A DNA stretch of 64,000 nt from positions 365,276,759 to 365,340,758 of the forward strand of contig NC_085141.1 of NCBI RefSeq assembly GCF_024139115.2, given 5' to 3'. This DNA comes from Armigeres subalbatus (lineage: Eukaryota > Arthropoda > Insecta > Diptera > Culicidae). Under the pieces are notes generated by a model. It ran no database searches. It saw only the letters and a list, made by a program, of their open reading frames with translations, and was not told the DNA's origin. The position numbers were made by a program, and so were the translations under genes. Positions within the stretch are counted from its first letter, which is position 1. Each line of letters begins with the position of its first letter. This document shows positions 21,353-32,332 of this stretch, piece after piece.

Positions 21353-22724
21353 TTCGAGTCTTCCACTTAGACGTATGTAGTATTCTTTAAAATGTATTTC
21401 CTTTCTGATTGTACTCAACAATATTCCTCAAACCAAATCCACAATGCTACCTCCAAGTAAAAGAATTACATTCTGCCATCTCTGTATCATAGTTAAGTGG
21501 ACTTTTCTACCAAACGTCAAGTCACACGGGAAATCGATCAACACAGCTTAATTGGAATTGGAATAAATCAAAAGCTCGATGCAGTAACGATATGCCCGGC
21601 ATGCAGTTCACGTTCGTCGCCATGATTTCTGCTTTTACGATGTCCATTCCACAACGGAGCACCAACATTCGTTTCGCCATTCTCAAGGTCACCGAGCAAT
21701 ATTTCAAAATCAGTGTCTCGCAATTGGATTTTATTTTTCGGTGGGTACTCACCGTTTGATGCTTTCCCGATTTAACGACTGTCTTTCGCCGCTACCACCC
21801 CTGCCCGCCCGCTAGCCGCTGTTCGAAGCGAAAGAAAACCATTTCGTTTCCAATGATTGCTGCCGCTCGGGTGATTGGGGAATTTGAATGCAGAAAATCT
21901 CATTTCCACAGGCCGTTGAGATTCGATCCTCTGATAAACAGAAATCGGCGGTGATGGGTTCAATTTTGAGCTGTTATTTTTTTTTCTCATTTCGGAGCTT
22001 TTCAATATACCACTATTTATGTTCCGTTGCCGGAACACTCGGGGATCAGTTTTGAGATGGGAAAACACACACGGGTAAGCCACCGAGTCGTATTTTTCAA
22101 GCTAATCAGTTTTTATCTCGAATTTGGAACTAACGAGTTGGGAAAGCGGAAATAACCGAGAAAGCATTGGCTGTTGATGGAGGCTGGATTATTACCCGTT
22201 CAGCGTGCCAGCGCAATGCGAAATATGCGCGTTTTACGACTTTCCAAGAAGTGCGATTTCAACTTCGGCGATCGTAAAATCAGATTCGTCGTCCGCTGTA
22301 TTTTCTCCTCGTTTGCGGTTTCGGATTATGATGTGATTTATTTCCGCTAATGGTTTGAGTTGTTAAGACCAACAGGTGCTTAATGTTTACGAGCCTTTGT
22401 AGATGAATTCGTTGTTTGAAATGAGCTGCGCGGTTTTTACGACTGTTTTTAAGATTTATTTCGTTGCAATATGTACACCGAAAGGAGCGACGAGCTTCGT
22501 GTAATCTTAGAAAATGAGACGTTTGTGCGTAAATCAAATTGATCTAAAGTATTACAAGTAAGAGTATCAACACAGTCTTCATTCGTTTTTCTGGGGAATA
22601 TTGCAAGTCATCCCAAGTCTTCATTCTTGTTCAGCGCATTGAAATGGATCACAGTATTGAAATCTGTGTTCAACAACCTTGTTGTTAATCAAAATGTCTT
22701 TCAACGATATGGCAATTAGCAAAT
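21353..22724. other. No gene recognised
   Basis: Mixed DNA with short frames on both strands (for example 21522-21752 and 21772-22083 on minus). The GC-richer stretch 21590-21920 might be a host exon or UTR remnant, but no domain or splice framework is visible. Confidence 0.45.
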
Positions 22725-23614
22725 TAGGGGAAGGTGAGGAGACTTGATCACCCCCTGTTTTATCGAGAACTAAAGTAGCTTTGTTCTAACATATTTTTTT
22801 TGTATAAATCCTCTAGACAAATGACATTTATGTGTTGAGTTATTTTTTGGATTGAATACCTTATAGGGGTACTGTTCCGTTTTCCATCTCACTGTACATA
22901 TATTCATCTCATCGCGAAACAAAGAAATTCCACATCAATTTCGTCGCTTCTTTTTGCCAACCTGCATGCTCACTGCTGAAAAAAATCACAAAAATAATAA
23001 ACAAACAAAATACCTTTTCATTGCTTTGTTTTTCGTGAGACCAATATCGGAGCTATGAGATGAAGTCCAGGAGCAGTAACCCTATATTCTGCAGGCGGTT
23101 TGTATGTTTTGACCTAAAGATTGTTTTATTGGCCACGCAAAATTTGAACAACTTTTCATAACAATGACCAAATGCTTTCGTTTTTTCACAACACAAAGCC
23201 ATAAATATGCTTGACGATCTGTACTGATGAAAAAGTCAATATTTTATCAAATTTTTAGGTTATTTGGATTTGAAATTATTACCTCAATATAGGACACTTG
23301 ATCCCCATTAGTCACCCATACAAAAATTGTAAATCTGTGCTCAGGCTTCTATTTTTTTAAGATTTGACAGATTTGATGAAGGGTTGGCAAGATAAATTAC
23401 TTATTGCGTAGATATCATAGAAAGGGGATCAAGTCTCCCCAAATTTTAAAATTGCGTGTGCAATAACAAAAATCGTTCACGTATACGCACAGCAATTCGA
23501 GTTAAATACTATATTTCTTAGAGAGTCTGTGTGGTAATCGCATATGTTTATATATTTTTGGCTGTGATACATTGGAAATCAGAAAAGGGAATCAAGTCTC
23601 CCCAGTCTCCCCTA
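22725..23614. mobile_element. TIR element carrying a nested MITE M1
   Basis: The left end TAGGGGAAGGTGAGGAGACT and the right end read inward TAGGGGAGACTGGGGAGACT are inverted, each followed by TTGAT. TA flanks both. Internal copies of the end motif recur near 23290 and 23408 (GGGGATCAAGTCTCCCC). MITE M1 copy 2 is inserted at 22864-23084. No coding sequence. Confidence 0.7.
22864..23084. mobile_element. MITE family M1, copy 2
   Basis: Ends TAGGGGTACTGTTCCG and, from the right, TAGGGTTACTGCTCC, flanked by TA. Shares TTCCATCTCACTG and ATATTCATCTCATCGC with copy 3, and ATGCTCACTGCTGAAAA with the others. Confidence 0.85.
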
Positions 23615-23699
23615 TAATGTTTATGAGAAGGTGATTTTTAAATCTTTATTTGTGTGAAATTTGAAATAGTTTCAGTTCTTCCCCAAGCAACATTTTAAC

Positions 23700-23856
23700 T
23701 TTTATAGGGCCTGCTTGCGGACACATATGTAGCTTTTTGTAGAGGTTTAACAGAGCCCACTGCCAAACCCGACCACGTCCTAAGCAGGCCTCCTAACTCA
23801 CAGAGGCCGTGGGGAGGGGTCGTAAAGCCCTTGGACATAGCCCCTGCTGCCCCAAT
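23700..23856 (-). pseudogene. Isolated 5' end of the 52-55 kb LINE family
   Basis: Aligns on the same strand with 55394-55536, the 5' UTR of the full-length minus-strand LINE: shared words include GTTTAACAG, GCCCACTG and TTGGACATAGCCC, ending at the same terminal GCTGCCCC. Only the 5' end is present. That is unusual, because LINE copies are normally 5'-truncated; internal deletion or recombination is implied. Confidence 0.8.
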
Positions 23857-24832
23857 GTGTGTGTTTTTTCTTCCTAAGCAATGGAGGGGGAATCTGCTCA
23901 ACAGACTACCTGGGTTGGACGTCCAAGAAGTGCGGGGTTAGGGACTACCTCCAACAGCAAACAAGGGAGGCAGGACTACATCCCCGACCTGCTAAACCAT
24001 TTCCATTGCCGCCAAGCCCATCGTCACTTCGGTACAACCAGAAAGTAATGCTTCAAAGGGGGGCCAGTGCACAACGCATCCTCGAGGTTAGCTGCGTGTC
24101 CTTGCAGCATCGAATATCGTGACTCGCTTTTTTAGAAGAACACCATGGTATCGTGCCAGCGCATTGCCGGCTTTCCAGGTGGCCTTACCACGCCCTATGT
24201 TCTCGTAAGATGGGAAGGGTTGACTGCTTCCTTTTGCACGGCTGGTATCAAGAATGATGATGCCGCGTGCACCCCAAATTGACCTCTCTGCGATAGGGCC
24301 TATTCGCCAACACACAGATGGACTTCCAGACGCGGTGCCTAGGCACAGCCTTGACGAGGACCTCTTTCCGTCCTCGGGTTCGGAACCCGCTCGGTTGACC
24401 GACGCCGCGAAAGCGACGATACCATGTTGTTCTTCGCGCAGCCACATGTTCGATAAAAGGGACGAGTTCGACCACAGGGCACCGGTATGACCAATGAAGC
24501 CGACTCCGAAACCTTGGACCCCCCCTTATTTGCCCACGCGCCACCTTCTGTGTAGCTTGTGACCGTTAATTTTCGGGTCACAATTAAATATTTGATGGGA
24601 AGGCCAGTTAGTGGTTTAGCCCGAATAATAATTGTTATAAATGTCTGAATATTGATACTGATACTGTCCGCGATAGTTCCAAAAGTTTTAAGAAAAGAAC
24701 TTTCCAAAGTTAATAAAATTAAAACTTACAATCCAAAATTTCAAATTAAAAAGGTGTGATAGAACTATAATAAAAAAAACAATCCACAGTCTAAAACACC
24801 ATTAAAATGTATCACCTAAAGTTAAACTACTT
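23857..24832. other. Transposon-like DNA, unassigned
   Basis: GC-richer than most of the window (23880-24540), with overlapping open frames on both strands (24088-24447 and 24248-24544 minus, 24254-24490 plus). Overlap of long frames on both strands with no recognisable domain points to high-GC chance frames in LINE untranslated or 3' sequence. 24550-24832 is AT-rich with nothing visible. Confidence 0.5.
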
Positions 24833-25054
24833 CTAAAGTAGGGCGAGGCCGAGTGTTCGAAGCACTATGTCTTCACCGATAACGATGTCAATAGGCATCA
24901 TACCGGTGATGACGCAAAGTGCATCGTGCGACACGGTACGGTACGCACTCGCAACTCTTAGGCACATGAGCCTATACGTACTTTCTAACTTCGTTCTGTA
25001 GCAGTTAATATGCATGGCCGTGCCCCAAGCTGGCCTTCCATACCTTAGTATGGA

Positions 25055-25232
25055 CGGGTGTACCCCGTTAGGCATAACGGACGTTAGGCATAAAATGACA
25101 CAAAGAACAGCCTATGACATAAAGAGGGCAGAATTATGACAAACGTACATTATGCCTAACGTCCATTATGCCTAACGTATTTATGCCTATCGTCCTTATG
25201 CCTAACGTACTTATGCCTAATGTCGCGCACCC
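25055..25232. mobile_element. MITE with TTAGGCATAA ends, inside the R1-like RT
   Basis: Flanked by AGTATGGA (25047-25054) and AGTATCGA (25233-25240), an 8-bp TSD with one mismatch. The ends run GGGTGTACCCCGTTAGGCAT and, from the right, GGGTGCGCGACATTAGGCAT. TTATGCCTAACGT is repeated five times in the right half. It splits the R1 codons SIL and RYG. An 8-bp TSD suggests hAT-type mobilisation. Confidence 0.8.
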
Positions 25233-25729
25233 AGTATCGACAGAGTGACACTAGCCAGAAGTTTGCGCTTGCTGGCATAAACCGTAGGGCTATTGGACAT
25301 CATCCGGGACAATGCCACTATAGCTGTGGAGGCACGCTTGCAGGCGTAATTGACGTGGCTACCAAAGGTGAGCTTATCGTCGATCATTACCCCCAAGAGT
25401 TTGATGGAGCGTTCAGAGGTGCCCGCGCATTTGCCTGCCCTTATCACCGCTTGTTTCTCCGACTTTCGGTTGTTAACAACAACCACCTCAGTCTTGTGGT
25501 GAGCCAGCTCTAACTTCCTGAAAGTCATCCACTCCTCCACAATCACGATCGAGTGGGCTGCAGTCAACTCCACCTCTTCGATCGATTCGCCGTAGACCTC
25601 CAGCATAATATCGTCAGCGAAGCCGACGATTACCACGCCCACCAGGAACTTCAACCTCAAGACACCATCGTACATGACGTTCCATAACATCGGACCCAGC
25701 AAGGAACCTTGCGGAATCCCTGAAGTTAT

Positions 25730-25960
25730 GTTAAAGTCACTCCTGACAGAATCCAAGTTTCAAAGTGCTCGCGTTTTCGGGGGCACACCACTCGATACGG
25801 AGGTGGCGGACAACTGTAATTTTTGTTGATTCAGCTTTGCTGCGTCGCAGCATGCGTGAAAAATTAAAAATGACAGTTATCCTTTGCTTCCGTATCGAGT
25901 GGTGTGCCCCCGAAAACGCGAGCACTTTGAAACTTGGATTCTGTCAAGAGTGACTTTAAC
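25730..25960. mobile_element. 231-bp palindromic MITE with 72-bp arms, inside the R1-like RT
   Basis: The two 72-bp arms (25730-25801 and 25889-25960) are inverted copies differing at one position (C/T) by my comparison. TTAA lies within each outer end (25731-25734 and 25956-25959), so a TTAA target duplication as in piggyBac elements is possible. The arms read CGGGGGCACACCACTCGATA. Because of the symmetry, frames on both strands start and end with the same peptide (MLAFSGAHHSIR); these are not genes. Confidence 0.93.
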
Positions 25961-26669
25961 GCACTTTCGCCCCGCCCGCTCGTGTCGTATACCAGTACTC
26001 GATTCTGGAAGTAGCTTCCGAGAATCTTGTACAGGAATTCCAAGACGCAGGGGTGCATCTGCAATAGCTGCTCACTAGTCACTACTGCACATTAGCGAGC
26101 TCCCCTCCTCTGACGCTGGATAGCTATCTCCGCGGATTTGGTAACGGACAAGATAGCGTCTACGGTCGACTTACCCTTTTGGAAGCCAAACTGGTTACTC
26201 GATAGACCATCCGCACCCTCCGTGCGTATCAACAACCTGTTGAGGATGATCTTCTCGAGCACCTTCCCCGCCATATCAAGCAGGCATATTGGTTTATATG
26301 CCGACGGATCCCCCGGTGGTTTTCCCGCCTTTGGCAATAGGATCAAGCTCTGCCTTTTCCATGCTTCAGGGAAGACTCCCTCGTCCAGGCATCTCTGCAT
26401 GACAGATCTGAACATCTCGGGAGCCTCAGCAATGGCCGCTTTGATGGCCAGGTTCGGAATACCATCCGGTCCTGGCGCATTACCTACACTCAGAACTGTG
26501 CAATCCTCGCAAGTTCCACCACGGTTACTCTTCCCTCGTCCGCCACCCTGGCCTCATGGTAGCTCCACAAAGTGAGGCAAGGGACTTGAGCAGAGCCCCG
26601 CGTAGATCCTCTCCAGCATCTCTGGACGCCGCTCTGTGGGGGCCATCGCCCCACGTGTCATGGCAACAT

Positions 26670-28240
26670 AATAATATGAACAGCAACTTTGAAGCCAAAT
26701 TGGTATCTTATCAAGAACGTCAAAGCTGAAACACAGAGTACAATGTGTATAACCCATAATGCGTGACAATTTGTTGAAAAAATAAATAAAAACATTCTCT
26801 TAATCCCACCCTTATTTAACCTCAAGGAGAAGCAAAAAGTTAGCTACGCCATTATTCCGGTTAGCGCTTTTCAGGCTCCTTTTGCGGTTAGGTTCTTTTT
26901 AGCCCCCCTAACCATGCATTCGTAGGCATGGTAAGCATAAAGCCGCGTCACACCGAGAATTAGGGGTCACCTGTATGGTGGACTTTTACCACTAGAACAG
27001 GCAACTCGTATAGCTTTATTCTTAGCCAGATAACTGTTCGGAGAGAGAAGTTGAAATTTTAAATTCTCATTTTTTTAAATTTATTTCTCATGAAATCTGA
27101 GAAATGTCTCATCTCTCACTTCTCGCTGTAAACGCCATATAATTCTCACTATTTACTTATCATTAATCACTTTTCACTAAACGGTAGTCGGTCGAATGGC
27201 GTTTGTTCAAAAGGCATTATGCTCAATGGCCCGACACCAGACACTTGTTCAAAAACAACAACTTTCAACCAAATTAATATATCAAGTATCGCATTTACTT
27301 AGAGTTATTCAGATTAATTTAGTTAAAAATCGATTAGGAATGACTTCTAAAAGCAAAAGTCCATATAATTATTTGTCATATCGCAACCGCCTGCCTATAG
27401 TTTCCACATATTATATAAACGGCCTTAAAGCACGAGAGATGCATGAAACCCGCGAAAATCGGATTGTATGATTTAAGCTCCGCACAGCTGGTATCTGACA
27501 TATGACCTGCTATTGCAGGACTCCCGGAAGCACATACCTTAGGATCAACACTACCGTAATCTGGAAAAATTAAGTATTCGCCATTTTCTAATTATGGTTA
27601 ACACCAGTAGTATTCATTGAGGTTTTTAACAGAAAAATGGAAAACATGTATGTTTGAATTTGGCGCATACATCACTTTGCCAGATCACAGTAGAACAATA
27701 ACAGCGCCAATTTACAGCTTTGGAGCAGCAAGGGGCATTTCATTCCACCGGACAATAGACAAAAAGTAGATTTTTTCGATTTTGAAAGTTCATATGGTAA
27801 ATTTTAAAAAATACTGTACTGGTGACCCGACAACTCCATGGCATGAAAACGACGCATCCGTAAACCTGTATCCATGGTTTCTATTCTATAACCGCCACTC
27901 AAGAGTTTTTTCCGCTGGGTGCTTCTAAATTGTCTGCTCTGCAAATACATTGCGCTACGAAGCTGTTAAGGCTAAGGAGGAGAACCAGCTCTTCACTCCA
28001 TGCCAGTGGATCTGAGCCACTGGGAAGGTGACCGGCGTCGGCCATCGTGCGCAGGTTCTAATTCGCTTCAATAAGGAGAGGGATCCTGTGATCTCAATAT
28101 GTGCTTACCTCGACATAGGCGACATCGGCAGGCGTGAACAGAAGCAACCCAGAAGCAGCTCTAACGTACTGGTTAAAGGTCAGCAACAGGGGGTCGATAA
28201 GGTTACGTTGGCGAAGACAGGTTAGTTCCAAGCTGTTTAA
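26670..28240. other. Unassigned DNA between two LINE fragments
   Basis: 26680-27180 and 27480-27950 are AT-rich with nothing recognisable. A frame at 27196-27471 has no domain. 27950-28225 is GC-richer and has an open plus-strand run (KEENQLFTPCQW and onward) that might be a decayed transposon or host exon; I recognise no family. Confidence 0.4.
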
Positions 28241-28254
28241 CAGGCAACAATCCG

Positions 28255-28760
28255 CCTGCGGATAGCTTTCTTATCCACAGGCGGATAGCTTTGTTGTGGT
28301 CCCGTCCATGGTGATAATGAAGACTCTTGGGCACACCTGTTTCTTCCTGGAAGGTCTTCAAAGACTGATTGCCGATTAGGACCTGGAACGAACGTCCCAT
28401 GAGGAAATTCCAGACAAAGACCAACATATTGATGGAAAATCTCAATTCGCTTGGCTACTGTAGCACTATCAAGGTCCTCGTGCGATTGAATGCTACTTAG
28501 GTCTGCGTGTTTACCTTGCCCTAATGCATCTTGGAAGACGTCCCCTAATCCGGTGATGTAGTAGCTGGTGCCACGGGCGGAAGTCCTATTTTCGGAAGCT
28601 TTTCACGTAGACGGCCTCTCGACACTCTTCGGGAAAGGTTTGTTCGGACTAGGCTTGATTGACCAAATCAAGGAATAAGCTTATCCTATCCCGTCTGGGC
28701 CAGAAGAACTTCTGTAAAGAACGAAGGACAACTCGGCGAACGAAAAAGATTTTCAGAAAA
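28255..28760 (-). pseudogene. Jockey-like LINE RT fragment
   Basis: On minus, 28445-28330 reads VWNFLMGRSFQVLIGNQSLK then TFQEETGVP, matching the Jockey-clade block (F/Y)L..RTF.V..G......EETGVPQGS. The QGS that should follow is lost. Upstream (about 28650) a degraded SEQTFPEECREAVYV resembles the FPxxWRxAxVVPIPKPG block. Stops and frameshifts are frequent. Confidence 0.65.
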
Positions 28761-28781
28761 AAGGCTGGTTGATTGAGGAAC

Positions 28782-29310
28782 TCAATAAGTCTGGCGGGAC
28801 TCATGAGTTTTGTAACGTCTTGCACACCAAAAAGTTATTAATGTTACAGGTGACGTGATTGAAAAAACTGACACAATAACGCAAGACGTAATATGAATTG
28901 AGATGTATCTTTTAGTCAATTTGGATGCACACGAAAGTTTCAGTCCAATCGCCACAGTTTCAATGAAAAACAAACTGAAATTTACATCCATCGAACCCAA
29001 AGCACAGCAACCGGTGCGATGAACGTATGAAACGACACTCACGCACCCAACACCCAAGCAGCCGACGGGTTGATGCAATGAACATAGCATACGCGGAAGA
29101 ATGTAGAAGGGGAAGGGGGGGCAATATGCCCTAGCTAAGCAAACACTGCTCTATTGTCTTATTTGTAACGCTATTCATGGGTATTTTTACATTATGCATC
29201 AGTTGAACAAGATAGCTAGTTGATGCCATTCAAAAATTGTCAAAAATCTCAATCATATTGATAATATTCACATTTCAAAAAAGTGGTGATATTCTGTTGC
29301 CGGAAAACTC
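28782..29310. other. No gene recognised
   Basis: An open minus-strand frame of 102 codons (28782-29090) has no recognisable domain. Rest AT-rich. Confidence 0.4.
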
Positions 29311-29312
29311 AT

Positions 29313-29620
29313 GAGGCAAAACGCCTTTTAGCTAGCAGCTCCTAGGGAACAAAGTACCACGCGTCGGCGAAACAGCATTCTAGTATGGATAGCCCGTGGA
29401 GACGCAAGTACTTTGTAGGTTATTGCCACTAGGGCGTTTTGCCTCGCCAAAATGTTAGATGTTTCTTCAAAATGTGGAAATTTTCGGTTTTTCCGACCTT
29501 CCCATGCACTATTTTGAAACTTTCTTCGCCTATCCTACATAATTTTAGATCTAGTTTTGTTACGGGCATCTTAATGACGGTAAATATGAGGGAAACCACA
29601 AAAGGCGTTTTGCATCGGGG
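29313..29620. repeat. Inverted GGCAAAACGCC motif cluster (possible MITE)
   Basis: GAGGCAAAACGCCTTTT at 29313 has inverted partners GGGCGTTTTGCCTC (ending 29445) and AAAAGGCGTTTTGCATC (29599-29616). The span could be one MITE of about 300 bp with a duplicated end or a 133-bp MITE next to a solo end. No TSD resolved. Confidence 0.5.
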
Positions 29621-29679
29621 GGGCGTTTTGGGGCCTCTTCCCCAACTTGTTTCACTTTGATCTCTGCTTACTCATGAAG

Positions 29680-29790
29680 TGGTGATGGCTGGGTGGTAAC
29701 GTGAGTGGCGCTCACACGGTGAACCAATGTTCGATTCCCGTCTGATACTTTATCATTTTTGTTTCAATAATACAGCCGTGTAAATTTAAA
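29680..29790 (+). mobile_element. tRNA-like SINE head (degenerate)
   Basis: A-box-like TGGCTGGGTGGT (29686-29697) and B-box-like GTTCGATTCC (29729-29738) are spaced as in an internal RNA polymerase III promoter. The expected T-stem does not pair well, so this is a tRNA-derived SINE rather than a functional tRNA. Downstream is AT-rich with no clear tail. Confidence 0.45.
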
Positions 29791-31145
29791 AGTGAACCTA
29801 GTGCCACATTTATCATGACATATATCGCATCAATAATGATGCTCGTGGGTGTCGGTCTCGAAGCATCTAAAATTACATGGCGTTTTAGAAGTGTGTGGAT
29901 ATAGCGAACATGAGCCTTTGGAAATTGGTTGGATAGTCTCTGACCGACACGAGAGCATCCGGATATGATACTGTCTTCTGGTCAAGTAGGATAAATCACT
30001 ACTTGGGCCTTTGGACCCGATTCCTGGCTCACTGCACAGAAAACTAATGATTTATACTGTTTGGAAGTCGTAGGTTTATGATTGATAATTTTTAAAAAGT
30101 CTCCCATTTTTCTTTCACAATACTCAATATATTTCAACCACTTGTTTTACTCCTAATTGATCCAATTGTAGAAAATAAAGATGTAGATTTCAAAACTTCG
30201 CTCTCCTTTGCCACACCACTGAGCCGGAGTGATTCTTTCCACTTTTACTAAACGGTATCATCAAATAAACACCTACCTGAAAATCGTCACAGTGCTCGAT
30301 ACAACCATTGCTTTAAGTTGTTAATCACCACACCATAATTTTAAACACACGAACTTCAATTCTTCCTATTAGTTCGTTTCACTAGAACTTATTTAAACAC
30401 ATTAGAATACATTTTAAAATGTATTCTCAAACCGAACAAAAAATCACCTCGGCCTAAGAACTTCTAGCCGCACCGTGCTGCCAATAGGTCAGACGTATGA
30501 AAATGATCCTTCATCGTTAACAGGAAAACTGTCTAATACGTTGACGCTATCATGTTATTTATAATTCTCTCGAATTCAAAAGGTGAAAAGAATATTGATT
30601 TGAAGTGTTTGGAAGAAATTTGGGTGAGTAAATATATCTTCTCAACCAAATAAAAATGATTATAAATAATACCATCTGGCATCTTGTTGTCGTGGAACGT
30701 GCATATTTTTGTTTGCGTCTCATTTTCTACCGTCCCGAGAGAGAATGAGAGTAAAATGTTGAGAGATCGAGTAAAATTTTGTTTAGGCCGGGAACTGGTT
30801 TTACGTGTGCCGGAATGGCAGATCGCTATAACTGAAATGAGTGCTGCACCTCGTTATTTTAAATCAAATAAAAGCTTTTTTGAACGATATTTAGCACGAA
30901 TAGCTATTTTTTAACCAGAAGTGAACCACATTGCAGTATTATACAGCCCACAAATTCAGGAAAAGTTGCTTCCTGTCATAAATATCAATTAAATAATGCA
31001 GTGGTACGCATGTTAGGCCGGGAATGGGGTAAGAAACCCCATGTGGGAAGATCTACGCTTACCATTTTCCTTTTCCCCTACAGTTCGTTCCCTTAGCATC
31101 TTGAATGAACGTTTGACTCTCATATTGCTTTTGTTTATAATTTTC
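29791..31145. other. No gene recognised
   Basis: AT-rich DNA. The motif TTAGGCCGGGAA occurs twice (about 30784 and 31014), perhaps ends of a small element. The short frame at 30684-30914 has no known domain. Confidence 0.45.
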
Positions 31146-31149
31146 CAAT

Positions 31150-31345
31150 GCACTTACCTTTCTCGGATGTCCAGGGTGAAGCTTCCTGAGCGCTTGGAGG
31201 ACTTTCCTTTTGGCCGTAATAACACGACACGTTTCGTCCGACCACCAATGAAAAGTTTTACGTCCGGACTGAGAACTGGTTTGCGGTATATATGAACCAG
31301 CAGCATCAAAGAGGATCTTGGGAAGTCGGGAAGCGTTAGGGGGCA
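31150..31345 (-). pseudogene. LINE endonuclease-RT linker fragment
   Basis: In one minus frame the sequence reads HWWSDETCRVITAKRKV and then LQALRKLHPGHPRK. This matches the linker after the LINE endonuclease, where a (P/H)WW..E(C).....KR.A....... pattern is conserved. It is a short isolated scrap with no flanking RT. Confidence 0.65.
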
Positions 31346-31429
31346 GTGATTCATACAGTACATTTTTGCTGCTATTATCACATCACATTGTTTGTAGCGG
31401 ATGGATTGTTGCATGGTATTCACTTGTGA

Positions 31430-32194
31430 CAACTTCTGTGTTGTAGATGCATTACATTCATACCAATGAATGTATTATTTACGATCCATGCGTATCATAT
31501 GACAATAGTTGTGCCGTATGTGAATGTTGCACAATCCTTGATGACGGGAATGCAAAATGAATGTTTTGGATTGTCATAAAACTATAATGCATATAGAAAA
31601 ATGGAAATAAATCCAACAATTTTATTATGTTTGTGCAATAAACTTTATATGAATTTCAAAAAACGATTTCAGAAGGCAATAACACTGCCAACATAACCCG
31701 CATGGAAGGATGTCTAAAAGCGAACAGGAATCTACCTCAAAAAGACGCAAACCGTCTTAGTCAAGATTCATTTATACTTGGGCCCGTATAATAGTACTTT
31801 CGGCTATTTACAATTGTGTGTGTATCTACCGGTGCACTCGTCGAAACGTCGTCGAAACTGCAGTTGAATCGGTTTAGTCCAGTTTTTTCGCGCTTCGATT
31901 GTCGCCATCTTTTTTCCTTTCACTTGCGTGTTTCGGATCGGAAAGGAAGTAAAGGAGAAAAATCTTAGTTTAATCCTTTAATCCCAGTTTAATTAACGAT
32001 TGCCGTGTGTCTGTCCAATCCGACGATCTTGCGAACCCGGGTATTAACAAGAAAAGAGCCATTTCCCTCGATGAGCTAAGCTCGTCTTTAGCTAAGGCGA
32101 CCACAACGTTTAAGATGCCAGCATGAAAATTGAACATTAGTGTATACTGCTGAAAACAATAATCATCCTCTTCGTCGATCTCTTAGGTCCAATA
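31430..32194 (+). other. Possible captured 5' exon upstream of the Ssrp1 fragment
   Basis: Mostly non-coding. The part from about 31850 to 32194 is GC-richer and UTR-like and ends in TACAG|GTAAGA, a consensus splice donor at 32195. A short open run 32044-32124 (KKRAISLDELSSSLAKATTT) stops before the donor. The donor pairs plausibly with the acceptor TTTTTGCAG at 32322-32330 just before the Ssrp1 homology. Function is unproven. Confidence 0.35.
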
Positions 32195-32332
32195 CAGGTA
32201 AGATTCTAACCATTTTTATTGTGTAAAGTACACTTGAAACAGAATGATATTACCTAAAAAATGTTTTGTGCCAGTTATAATTTATGCCAGTTGTAATTTA
32301 TTCAATGTCCATGATTTTCATTTTTGCAGAAG

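Larger units (their letters stand above)
24840..26667 (-). pseudogene. R1-like LINE ORF2 reverse transcriptase, broken
   Basis: Read on minus from 26667: RPEMLERIYAG, then VGNAPGPDGIPNLAIK (RT block 1), AWKRQSLILLPKAGKPPGDP, KPICLLDMAGKVLEKIILNR, NQFGFQKGKSTVDAI, then LGSYFQNRVLVYDTSG. After the 231-bp palindrome it continues ITSGIPQGSLLGPMLWNVMY, VGFADDIML (the FADD catalytic box is intact), LAHHKTEVVVVNNRKSE and KLLGVMIDDKLTFGSHVNYA. After the 178-bp MITE it resumes ILRYGRPAWG. Order and motifs fit R1-clade LINEs, which in mosquitoes include dispersed copies. It is dead: two insertions, a frameshift at the palindrome, no 5' endonuclease and a 3' truncation. Confidence 0.9.

Noticed and set aside
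24088..24707. Overlapping frames on both strands as an endonuclease domain of the R1-like LINE
   Set aside because: They lie 3' of the RT in that LINE's orientation and no endonuclease motif could be found.
25737..25953. Two frames on opposite strands with the same start and end
   Set aside because: Produced by the palindromic MITE arms.
29686..29760. Functional tRNA gene
   Set aside because: A- and B-box-like words are present but the T arm and acceptor stem do not pair, so only a tRNA-derived SINE is supported.
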